From contig DOUV01000489.1 in NCBI GenBank assembly GCA_003520455.1, positions 1-10,901 of the forward strand: 10,901 bases of DNA, written 5' to 3'. Source of the DNA: Chloroflexota bacterium (GTDB lineage Bacteria > Chloroflexota > Anaerolineae > Ardenticatenales > Ardenticatenaceae). Within the stretch, counting starts at the first letter, position 1. Every line of letters begins with the position of its first letter. A program made the position numbers and the translations under genes. Under the pieces are notes generated by a model. The model was given only the letters and a program-made list of their open reading frames with translations, ran no database searches and was not told where the DNA came from. Positions 1 through 5,840 of this stretch are shown here, piece after piece.

Positions 1-185
1 AGGCGCCGGGTGAGGCCACGGCCACCCCCACGACCACGCCGGAGGCCGGGATGCCCACTACCGGCGGCGACGACGGCGGGAATCTGGGCTCGCTGTTTCT
101 GATGGTCCTGGGGCTGGCTCTCCTCGACGTGGGCGTGTTCCTCTTCTGGCGGCGCGAGTGGCTGCGCGTGCGGCGACCATTCTAG
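1..185 (+). CDS. C-terminal membrane anchor of a surface protein (partial)
   Basis: The frame is open from the window edge (first full codon at base 3) to TAG at 183-185, giving about 60 residues. It encodes a short Thr/Pro/Ala-rich stalk (ATATPTTTPEAG), a Gly/Asp spacer, one hydrophobic helix of about 20 residues (LFLMVLGLALLDVGVFLFW) and a basic tail rich in Arg. This is the usual end of a type I membrane protein whose main domain is outside the cell, held by a C-terminal helix with a positive cytoplasmic tail. The catalytic or binding domain lies upstream of the window, so its function cannot be stated. A strong hairpin follows 14 bases after the stop. Confidence 0.75.
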   Translation, partial: APGEATATPTTTPEAGMPTTGGDDGGNLGSLFLMVLGLALLDVGVFLFWRREWLRVRRPF

Positions 186-198
186 CCCGGTCTACAAG

Positions 199-230
199 GA
201 AGACCCCCGCCGTAGCTCGCGGGGGTCTTC
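199..230 (+). terminator. Strong hairpin after the anchored protein gene
   Basis: GAAGACCCCCGC at 199-210 and GCGGGGGTCTTC at 219-230 form a perfect 12-bp stem with an 8-base loop. No long T run follows (GTCTGTG), so it is not a textbook intrinsic terminator. Its position between the end of a plus-strand gene and the end of a minus-strand gene suggests it serves both. A weaker 6-bp hairpin (TCACCC 243-248, GGGTGA 257-262) lies closer to the minus-strand gene. Confidence 0.65.
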
Positions 231-284
231 GTCTGTGCCCGTTCACCCCTATCTGAGGGTGATCGCACCGGGAATGACGCCCAT

Positions 285-740
285 CTAGCGATCGCGGATG
301 AGGTGGCAGACACAGTTCTTCATCTCGATGTCGTCGCTGGGGAGGTCGCTGGCCTGGCGCAGCAACTGCTGCAAATCCTGCTGAAGCTCGCGCAGCAGGC
401 GAATCCGCGTTTCAATCTCCCCCATCTTCTTCTCGAGCAAGCCGAGGACATGGCGACAGGGCGCTTCACCCTGGTCCCGCAATGCCAGCACCTCGCGCAA
501 ATCATCGAGTGAGAAGTCGAGACTGCGGGCGTTGCGGATGAAGCGTAATCGCTGGACATCCTCCAAATCGTAAAGCCGGTAGCCGTTCTCGGCCCGGCGA
601 GCGGGTGGCACCAGGCCGATCTGCTCGTAGAAGCGAACGGTTTTGGTCGAAGTGCCGCTGGCCTGTGCCAGCCCGCCGATGAGCAATTCCTCGTCTGCGA
701 GTTCAGTCCGCTTTTCTGGCGCTTCCGTCCGGGAACTCAT
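285..740 (-). CDS. MerR-family metal-responsive transcriptional regulator
   Basis: This 151-residue protein has the MerR layout. An N-terminal winged helix-turn-helix covers about residues 20-90 (IGGLAQASGTSTKTVRFYEQ, then GYRLYDLEDV), followed by a long dimerisation helix (about 95-130) and a short C-terminal metal loop. Cysteines are C95, near the start of the dimer helix where MerR/ZntR proteins carry one, and C143 and C145 in a terminal CxCH motif. The Cys at the end of the dimer helix in classical MerR is absent, so the metal set differs from Tn501 MerR; lead, zinc, cadmium or copper sensing are all possible. The frame is open to a TTG at 821, but a consensus -10 lies inside that extension. 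ATG 740, preceded by AAAGAG, is therefore the likely start. Target genes are not known. Confidence 0.85.
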   Translation of the reverse strand: MSSRTEAPEKRTELADEELLIGGLAQASGTSTKTVRFYEQIGLVPPARRAENGYRLYDLEDVQRLRFIRNARSLDFSLDDLREVLALRDQGEAPCRHVLGLLEKKMGEIETRIRLLRELQQDLQQLLRQASDLPSDDIEMKNCVCHLIRDR

Positions 741-791
741 GCTTGCTCTTTCTTCGTTCGTCTTCACCTTCCAGTTGTTCGAAGCACCCTC

Positions 792-821
792 ATTATAGGA
801 CGGTATCCCCTTCCGTGACAA
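792..821 (-). promoter_or_regulatory. Promoter of the MerR-family gene with 18-bp spacer
   Basis: On the minus strand TTGTCA (821-816) and TATAAT (797-792) are separated by 18 bp. The spacer holds an interrupted dyad, ACGG-N9-CCGT. MerR-type promoters typically have spacers lengthened to 19-20 bp with the operator between the elements, so self-regulation is possible but not proven. Its location rules against the upstream TTG start codon. Confidence 0.6.
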
Positions 822-875
822 GGAGCAAGGCCGCTCAAAAATCGGGCGTGAGAGGTGCGAGGATACCGTCCCGCT

Positions 876-1208
876 TTAGACGTTCTTCAGCACAGTCGCC
901 AGCGCCTTTTTGAGCTTGCCAAGGGCTTCTGCCCCCTCTTCGGTGGCGACACACTCGTTCACGCAGGTCTCGATGTGCCCTTCCAGCGTCTTGCTGATGA
1001 CCTGGCTCATGGCTGCTCTGACGGCCGCCATTTGGACCAGCAGGCTTTCGCAATCCCGGTGTTCGGCCAACATCCGCCGAACCGCACTCACGTGCCCCTC
1101 GATGCGTGCCAGCCGGCGATCCAGGTCCTTTTCCATCTCCGGTGTTAGATAGACTTTGATTTCACTCTTCGCTGGTCCGCGGACCACCAATCGTGTTGGT
1201 TCAGGCAT
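876..1208 (-). CDS. csoR: CsoR/RcnR-family copper-type metal-sensing repressor
   Basis: This is a 110-residue all-helical protein of the CsoR/RcnR family (formerly DUF156). The hallmarks are RRLARIEGHVSAVRRML, then CESLLVQMAAVRAAM, then GHIETC. C53, H78 and C82 have spacings of 25 and 4 residues, the same as the C36-H61-C65 Cu(I) ligands of Mycobacterium tuberculosis CsoR. An extra C86 is present. CsoR proteins repress copper-export genes by binding GC-rich dyads at promoters and release them when Cu(I) binds. The start is ATG 1208, preceded by a very good AGGAGG; a longer open frame upstream (to 1394) contains the promoter. Near-identical G/C-tract operators at 4404-4427 and 7884-7907 are the probable targets. 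Whether this protein answers to copper, mercury or both cannot be read from the sequence. Confidence 0.9.
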   Translation of the reverse strand: MPEPTRLVVRGPAKSEIKVYLTPEMEKDLDRRLARIEGHVSAVRRMLAEHRDCESLLVQMAAVRAAMSQVISKTLEGHIETCVNECVATEEGAEALGKLKKALATVLKNV

Positions 1209-1328
1209 ATGCTTCCTCCTTTGTAACGACAACCCGGTCAGATCATTGACAACCTGTTGAGCCGTGCGTCTCGATTGACGCCCTGGATCCCGACGGGCCA
1301 AAGCCTTCTTTGATGCTTCTCTCGCAGG

Positions 1329-1358
1329 ATTATAGAAAGAGGAGCTTAGAAGGGGCAA
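1329..1358 (-). promoter_or_regulatory. Promoter of csoR
   Basis: On the minus strand TTGCCC (1358-1353) and TATAAT (1334-1329) are 18 bp apart, leaving a leader of about 115 bases before the csoR start. Just upstream of the -35 (1359-1381) lies ACCCCTTGCCAGGGATAGGG, which loosely resembles the operator in front of merA. It could be a weaker autoregulatory site. Confidence 0.55.
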
Positions 1359-1467
1359 ATCCCTATCCCTGGCAAGGGGTCGTGTTGTCTGCAACTATCG
1401 CCCCGAATGGGAGCGCACCAGGCGTGGACACCGGCGATGACCCAGGGCACATTGAGCCGAACGGAGG

Positions 1468-1514
1468 CGTGATGCGTGATGCGTGAGGACAAGGGTCACG
1501 CATCACGCATCACG
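1468..1514. repeat. Perfect 19-bp palindrome built from a 7-bp repeat
   Basis: CGTGATGCGTGATGCGTGA at 1468-1486 is followed by a 9-base loop (GGACAAGGG) and its exact reverse complement at 1496-1514. Each arm is itself a tandem of a GTGATGC heptamer. The structure would form a long hairpin in RNA or single-stranded DNA from either strand. No T run follows on either side, so a plain terminator is unlikely. A REP/MITE-like interspersed element is the better guess. Confidence 0.85.
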
Positions 1515-1760
1515 TTCCTGCTCCCCTGAACGGTTACGGTAGATGGCAGGGGCATGTAATGAGCGCGACCCCCGCCGCAGGTAGCTGCGGACTTGATGCC
1601 AGAGTGCTGCCATTGCTTCCACCTCTGTGTCATATCGTTGATGGGCGCGAATGGACACGCGGCGGCGCGGGCGAGATGCACCGCACCACCGTGCTCGCGT
1701 GCTGGTGCTCGAATCTTGCGACGGTCCGCGCCAACTCTTTTAGAGCGGCGGGTTTCACCG

Positions 1761-2486
1761 CTACACCAGGGCAATGAAGAGAACCACGATCACCACGACA
1801 ACCGCGATGGCCAGCAAGATCCATATCGCCGTACTGGAAGTGCCTGTTTGCTCGCGTGGCTGGATTGTTTCCACGGGTTCCTCGCGCGGTCGGGCCATGG
1901 CTGGGGTGGGCATGCCCTTCATCATCTCCATGGCCGCCATCATTGTCCGCTTCTGGGACGCCGGGAGCCGCTGCACGGCCTCCTGGACCATCTTCATCTC
2001 TCGCCTGCGCTGGCTCTCAGGGTAGCTTTGCATGGTAGCCATGTGAGCGGCCATCAGGGTCCTGCGCTGCGTTTCAGGAAGGCTCGCCAGGATCGCGATG
2101 TGAGCCTGAACCAGCCTGGCCATGTCCTCATCGGGCAGGCTGTAGAGGGCCTCGATCATCATCGCCATCGCTTTCCGGCGCTGGTCCTCAGGCATCGCGT
2201 AAGGCCGCCGGTGGGTCCGGGCCGACCAGAGCTGGGCTGCCAGGTGAAGGGCCAGGAAAAAGTAAAGCACCGGCATTCCCACATCCGTTCGACCCAGCAC
2301 GCTCAGGCCCACCGCGGAGGCCAGGCTCGCCACACCGGTGAAGCCGCAACAGACCAACATGGCCAGAGTGGAGAAGGCGACGGCACCGGCTCCCAAGAAG
2401 TTGACCAGAAGGCCGCTCCCCCGACGCTTAGGGACCCTGCGTCTTGGCTTGAGCCAAAAGCTTCCGAATCGTTTGTTCCCATCCAC
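1761..2486 (-). CDS. MerF/MerT-like membrane protein fused to Met-rich 19-residue repeats
   Basis: The protein has 241 residues in three parts. Residues 25-90 hold two to three membrane helices with a vicinal cysteine pair (LVCCGFTG, C46-C47), then AVGLSVLG and a further helix. This resembles the CCFTP...VGLS core of the MerF/MerT mercury importers, where the Cys pair hands Hg(II) inward. Residues 99-192 are five back-to-back 19-residue units, each starting at Pro with the pattern PExQRRxxM and rich in Met, Gln and Arg. After a Pro/Glu linker, residues 219-241 form a C-terminal helix of Ile/Val. The frame opens at a GTG (2486) directly after an in-frame TAG; no strong ribosome site is seen. 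It lies 124 bases after merA and is probably co-transcribed. Inference: Hg(II) uptake or delivery to MerA, with the repeat region as a metal-binding or assembly module. MerC- or copper-type transport remains possible. Confidence 0.75.
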   Translation of the reverse strand: MDGNKRFGSFWLKPRRRVPKRRGSGLLVNFLGAGAVAFSTLAMLVCCGFTGVASLASAVGLSVLGRTDVGMPVLYFFLALHLAAQLWSARTHRRPYAMPEDQRRKAMAMMIEALYSLPDEDMARLVQAHIAILASLPETQRRTLMAAHMATMQSYPESQRRREMKMVQEAVQRLPASQKRTMMAAMEMMKGMPTPAMARPREEPVETIQPREQTGTSSTAIWILLAIAVVVVIVVLFIALV

Positions 2487-2550
2487 GTTCTGTGACTACT
2501 GTGTCTCTAGGGTAGAACGGCTTGGGGAGTCCGTGTTCACGCGGCTGGTT

Positions 2551-2584
2551 CCAAGGGAGGTCGGCTTCATACGACCTCCCTTGG
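2551..2584 (-). terminator. 13-bp perfect hairpin between merA and the MerF-like gene
   Basis: CCAAGGGAGGTCG (2551-2563) and CGACCTCCCTTGG (2572-2584) pair perfectly around an 8-base loop. There is no U run after it in the minus-strand transcript. It may partly terminate or protect the 3' end of the merA message, lowering expression of the downstream membrane gene. That role is inferred. Confidence 0.6.
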
Positions 2585-2610
2585 CCGGTCGTTTAATCCT
2601 CTATGCACCC

Positions 2611-4272
2611 TCACCCGGCGCAGCAACTGAGCATAGCGACGTCTTTTTCGAAGGAGAGCGCGGCCAGTTTCAAGCCTTCCACATTGGTCAGGTATGGGAA
2701 GAGCGTTTCCCGCAACTCCTGCAGCGTGACGCCCAGACGAACAGCCAGAACGACCGTCTGTACCATCTCCCCTGCCTCTGGCGCCAGAATATGCGCGCCC
2801 AACAGCCGGTCCGAGCCACCGTCTGCCACCAGCTTGATCAGGCCCCTGGTATCACGGGCCGCCAGGGCCCGGGGCACGTGTTTCATGGGCAGTACACTTG
2901 TCTTCGTATCGTACCCTTGCGCTCTGGCCTGCTCTTCGGTCAGACCGACCGTGGCGACCTGAGGATCCGTGAAGATCACGCCGGGCATAGCGGAAAGATC
3001 CAGCGCCCGGCCAGCGCCGGTCAGGGCGTTTTCAGCCGCGATGGCGCCGCCGGCGGCGGCCACGTAGACAAAATCCGGATTGATGGTGCAGTCGCCCGAT
3101 GCGTAGATGGAGGGATTGGAGGTGCGCATCTGGCTATCGACAACAATCGCGCCGTTGTGATCCAGTTCCACGCCCATCAGATCGAATCCCATGCCGCCGG
3201 TATTGGGATGCCGGCCCAGGGCCATCAGCATCTGCTCGGCCCGATAGACATGGGGCCGGCCCTGAACCCGCACGCTGACCACGCGCTCGTCGCCGTCTTT
3301 CTCGATGCGTTCCACCTGAACGCCGGTCACTACGCCGACGCCTTCCTCCTCCAAATACTCCTTCAGCGCTCGGCTAATCTCCGGCTCGTGTTCAGGAATC
3401 AGGCGGGGGCTCCGCTGTAGAACGATCACCTGCACACCGAGCCGGGCCATGGTCTGTCCTAACTCCAGAGCCACGGCACGCCCGCCCAGCACGATCAAGG
3501 ATTTTGGCAGCTTCGGCAGGTCCATCAGTGTCGTGCTGTTCAGCACGCCGGCTTCTGCCGCGCCGGGAATCGGCAGCATGCGCGGTTGCGCGCCTGTGGT
3601 GATGACGTATTTGTGGGCGCGGATGGCCCTATCGCCCACGACGACAGAACCGCCTTCCTGGAAACGGGCGCGGCCCTGGATGAAAGTGATGTCCGGGTAG
3701 GCCGCCAGCACGTCCGCATACTTGCTCTGGCGCAGCTCGGCCACCAGGTCGTCCTTCTGGCGGCGCACCATGTCCCAGTCCAACGCCACCTGCCGGGTTG
3801 TCACGCCGTCGAAAGCCTGTTGCCCGGCCCGGTGCCAGGCTTCGGCCGAGCGGATCAGTGTCTTGCTCGGCACGCAGCCTACATTGACGCAGGTGCCGCC
3901 GAGGGTGCCGTCGTTTACCAGCGCTACCCGATACCCCAGTTCGACGCCACGAATGGCTGCGGCGAAGCCGGCCGAGCCACCACCAACGACGATGAGATCA
4001 AAGCGCCCGTCGCCTCGCGGTTGAAAGCCACCGCCATCCATCGGCTGGCGCTCGCGGACGGCTATGTGGTACCCGGCGGCTTCCACCGCCTGAATCAGCG
4101 CCTCATCCGGGACGCCAGCACTTGCCACGAGCGCTGCTCGGGCTGACTGCCAGCCTGGAACCTCTACCTCGACCACACCGGGCACCTTCTTCAAAGCCCG
4201 CGTGACGTGGTGGGCGCACGAATCACAGGTCATGCCTGCCACACCAAGGTTGATACGTTGCTGCTCGGTCAC
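2611..4272 (-). CDS. merA: Mercuric reductase MerA with N-terminal HMA domain
   Basis: MerA reduces Hg(II) to volatile Hg(0) in the cytoplasm using NADPH and FAD. The 553-residue product has all the expected parts. The N-terminal heavy-metal-associated domain has GMTCDSC (C16, C19). An FAD fold begins at about residue 92 (VVGGGSAG). The redox-active pair is in GGTCVNVGCVPSK (C128, C133). The conserved SKY segment follows at about residue 185, an NAD(P)H-binding region comes mid-protein, and the C-terminal domain has FPYLTNVEGLKLAA (Y527) and the terminal SCCAG Hg-binding pair (C550, C551). Length is normal for single-HMA MerA. It starts at GTG 4272 behind a strong GAGGAGG. Its promoter (4425-4453) has a CsoR-like operator rather than a MerR dyad. 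The MerF-like gene follows. Confidence 0.96.
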   Translation of the reverse strand: MTEQQRINLGVAGMTCDSCAHHVTRALKKVPGVVEVEVPGWQSARAALVASAGVPDEALIQAVEAAGYHIAVRERQPMDGGGFQPRGDGRFDLIVVGGGSAGFAAAIRGVELGYRVALVNDGTLGGTCVNVGCVPSKTLIRSAEAWHRAGQQAFDGVTTRQVALDWDMVRRQKDDLVAELRQSKYADVLAAYPDITFIQGRARFQEGGSVVVGDRAIRAHKYVITTGAQPRMLPIPGAAEAGVLNSTTLMDLPKLPKSLIVLGGRAVALELGQTMARLGVQVIVLQRSPRLIPEHEPEISRALKEYLEEEGVGVVTGVQVERIEKDGDERVVSVRVQGRPHVYRAEQMLMALGRHPNTGGMGFDLMGVELDHNGAIVVDSQMRTSNPSIYASGDCTINPDFVYVAAAGGAIAAENALTGAGRALDLSAMPGVIFTDPQVATVGLTEEQARAQGYDTKTSVLPMKHVPRALAARDTRGLIKLVADGGSDRLLGAHILAPEAGEMVQTVVLAVRLGVTLQELRETLFPYLTNVEGLKLAALSFEKDVAMLSCCAG

Positions 4273-4284
4273 GGTTGAACCTCC

Positions 4285-4401
4285 TCATGCTTTGTTTATG
4301 AACTGGAACGCCGTGGAACGCTGGCCGTCCCTCCCCTTGTACAGCATCGGTTCGGCAAGGTCGCCGGTGGCCTGCCGAGAGAGATGGTTTTTTGCAGTCA
4401 C
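4285..4401 (-). CDS. Candidate 38-residue leader ORF upstream of merA
   Basis: Between the merA promoter and merA, a frame runs from GTG 4401 to TGA 4285-4287 (MTAKNHLSRQATGDLAEPML... ending FQFINKA). It begins about 17 bases after the predicted transcription start, behind a G-rich stretch that is also the operator. Its stop codon sits against the GAGGAGG ribosome site of merA, 12 bases before the merA GTG, an arrangement suited to translational coupling. There is no Cys and no recognisable domain. It could equally be chance in an untranslated leader. Confidence 0.35.
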   Translation of the reverse strand: MTAKNHLSRQATGDLAEPMLYKGRDGQRSTAFQFINKA

Positions 4402-4403
4402 TA

Positions 4404-4427
4404 CCCCATCCCCCCCTTGGGGATATA
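4404..4427 (-). promoter_or_regulatory. CsoR-like operator at the merA promoter
   Basis: On the minus strand TATAT is followed by CCCCAAGGGGGGGATGGGG, overlapping the -10 and the predicted transcription start. Pseudo-dyad C-tract/G-tract sites of this kind are typical of CsoR-family repressors. The same site with one base changed is found at 7884-7907, which supports function. Binding by the CsoR-like protein is inferred. Confidence 0.7.
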
Positions 4428-4453
4428 CTATCGAGAACAGACAGGATTGTCAA
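4425..4453 (-). promoter_or_regulatory. Promoter of merA
   Basis: On the minus strand TTGACA (4453-4448), a 17-bp spacer and TAGTAT (4430-4425) form a near-consensus sigma-70-type promoter. The -10 abuts the G/C-tract operator, so a bound repressor would block polymerase. The same architecture precedes the patatin-like gene. Confidence 0.8.
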
Positions 4454-4480
4454 GACAAGGTTCGGGGGTGCTTTACAGTG

Positions 4481-4500
4481 TGACGCGCGTTCGCGCGTCA
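4481..4500. repeat. Inverted repeat at the edge of the AI-2E fragment
   Basis: TGACGCGCG and CGCGCGTCA pair perfectly around a TT centre. Recognisable homology of the truncated AI-2E transporter ends at this repeat, and the merA promoter begins 28 bases further on. It may end the upstream minus-strand transcript or mark a recombination junction. Confidence 0.7.
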
Positions 4501-4737
4501 TCACCAGGATGAGGGCATACAGCCCAAGAACAGCCGAGACTCGGGATACCCCGCGCGTCTCCACCCAAGCCACAGCCGGATTCAGGCCGACGGCCACAAT
4601 CAAGGCCAGCAAGAGCAGGGCGGCGACAACCCACAACTGCCACAGCAGCCATAGCGCGATAGGCAACAGGAGCAGACCCAGAAGCTGCTGCCATGAGAGG
4701 TGGGTGACGATGGTCAGGGCGGATCCGCGCGGTTCCA

Positions 4738-5751
4738 TCACAACCCCCACGCTCCCACCAGGCTGCTGCCGGCGGCCAGGCCGGCAAACCGGAGGGCGAA
4801 GTAGCCGATCGGGACCGCCATGGCGATGTGGGCGATGAAGGGGACGATGGGGAACCAACGCGGCCAGCGGATCATGGGCATCATGGGCGGCATGGCAACC
4901 ATCATCGCTGCCCAGACGAAGATGCCCCAGGCGAACGCCAGGGGCCACGAGCCTGAGCCAAAGAGCAAAGTGAAGCTGATGCCGAAGGTGGAGCCGATGA
5001 CGAAATGCCAGAGGTAGCCGCGCAGCGCTACCTGCCCGCGAGAGACGCCGGCCTCTTGCAAAGTCTGGGGCAACGCGCGCGCCACGAAGGTCCGGAACAT
5101 AGCCATGGGGATCTTTGGCAGCCCGCGGGACTGCGCGTAGACCGGCGCCGCCCCGTCGGTCATGGCCTTGTCCATCGCCAACATAACGGCCCGGCGGTCT
5201 GGGCCGGGCAGTTCCGCCAGCAATCCCATCTGGGTGCCCATCACCGCCTGGCGTCTGGCCTCAGGCAACTGTGCCAGGCCGCGCTGCATGGCGCTGACCA
5301 CTGCCACCCGCATGGGCTCACGAAGACGGGCCAGAGCTTTCAGCCGCTCGGCCATCATCGCCCGCCGCTGCTCCTCGGGCAGTTCGGCCAGGTGCGCCAC
5401 CATCTGGGCCGTCATGTTGCGCTGGAGTTTCGGGGCCAGCCCCAGGGAAATGACCCCAAAAAGCATGGGCATGTCAGCGGGGAAAGCGCCGAAACGCACC
5501 CCGATGAGCCGCACGATATCCAGCGCTGCGGTGCCCAGGATACCCCCCACCAGGCCCCACAACACCAGCGTCCAGATAGGATCGCCAGTGGCCAGGGTGT
5601 AGAGGCTCCCGCCCAGAAACAGGACCAGGGACGGCAGCCCCCAGACCTTGAACAGCGTGCGGGCGGGCAGGCCCAGGGCGCGGTCTGCTACCAGGATCCC
5701 GACCGGCGCTCCCAGACCGACAAAGATGATGATCCACAAAGGCCAGTTCAT
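4738..5751 (-). CDS. Polytopic membrane protein with cytosolic Met-rich 19-residue repeats
   Basis: This 337-residue protein has about three to four N-terminal hydrophobic segments (4-24, 38-58, 60-80, perhaps 92-106). A soluble stretch at 106-200 consists of five 19-residue units with a PExxRRAxM pattern. About three C-terminal helices follow (247-267, 272-290, 300-325). One of these carries the Met cluster AAMMVAMPPMMPM (M283, M284, M287, M290, M291, M293). The repeats match in length and pattern those of the MerF-like protein at 1761-2486. No known transporter family is evident. Met clusters in membranes commonly bind soft metals such as Cu(I), so a role in metal transport or sensing is a reasonable inference. 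The start is ATG 5751 behind AAAGGGGGA. The next frame (AI-2E fragment) overlaps its stop. Confidence 0.75.
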   Translation of the reverse strand: MNWPLWIIIFVGLGAPVGILVADRALGLPARTLFKVWGLPSLVLFLGGSLYTLATGDPIWTLVLWGLVGGILGTAALDIVRLIGVRFGAFPADMPMLFGVISLGLAPKLQRNMTAQMVAHLAELPEEQRRAMMAERLKALARLREPMRVAVVSAMQRGLAQLPEARRQAVMGTQMGLLAELPGPDRRAVMLAMDKAMTDGAAPVYAQSRGLPKIPMAMFRTFVARALPQTLQEAGVSRGQVALRGYLWHFVIGSTFGISFTLLFGSGSWPLAFAWGIFVWAAMMVAMPPMMPMIRWPRWFPIVPFIAHIAMAVPIGYFALRFAGLAAGSSLVGAWGL

Positions 5752-5840
5752 ACGTCCCCCTTTCGTCGAATACGGGTGCCAGCAGGCACACAATCCGCAC
5801 CCTCCACGCGTGTATCTGCGCTACCGTCAAACGATGCCAA

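Larger units (their letters stand above)
1209..1760. other. 552-base gap without a convincing gene
   Basis: This stretch contains the csoR leader and promoter (1209-1381) and the heptamer palindrome (1468-1514). A small hairpin, CCGCAG-GTAG-CTGCGG, lies at 1575-1590. Open frames of 64-92 codons occur on both strands at about 1496-1824 but none has a recognisable domain or a good ribosome site. A weak 5-bp stem (AGCGG/CCGCT) just after the gene ending at 1761 may help end its transcript. Confidence 0.6.
4223..4738 (-). pseudogene. N-terminal fragment of an AI-2E family transporter
   Basis: The frame starts at ATG 4738, overlapping the stop of the upstream membrane gene (TGATG). Residues 1-80 (4738-4499) look like the first two helices of the AI-2E transporter family (PF01594): a hydrophobic LLGLLLLPIALWLLWQLW segment, then LALIVAVGLNPAVAWVETRG and VSRVSAVLGLYALIL. 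Intact members are several times longer. After residue 80 the frame runs without homology through the palindrome and merA promoter and enters the start of merA, reaching a stop at 4223. I read it as a gene that lost its 3' part at about 4500, with the remaining frame open by chance. The transported substrate is unknown. Confidence 0.7.

Noticed and set aside
741..821. N-terminal extension of the MerR-family protein from TTG 821
   Set aside because: The TATAAT at 792-797 lies within it, so the transcript probably starts downstream of the TTG.
1209..1394. 62-codon N-terminal extension of the CsoR-like protein
   Set aside because: It contains the promoter, has no homology to the family, and ATG 1208 has an excellent AGGAGG.
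1468..1514. CRISPR array
   Set aside because: Units are 7 bp and palindromic with no spacers.
1496..1774. 92-codon minus-strand frame between csoR and the MerF-like gene
   Set aside because: No ribosome site or domain, and its 3' end runs into the heptamer palindrome.
1593..2495. Long plus-strand frame of 300 codons opposite the MerF-like gene
   Set aside because: It is His/Gln-rich, has no domain, and mirrors a real minus-strand membrane protein; GC-rich shadow frame.
2338..3420. Plus-strand frame of 360 codons opposite merA
   Set aside because: It lies antisense to a complete, unambiguous MerA and shows no family features.
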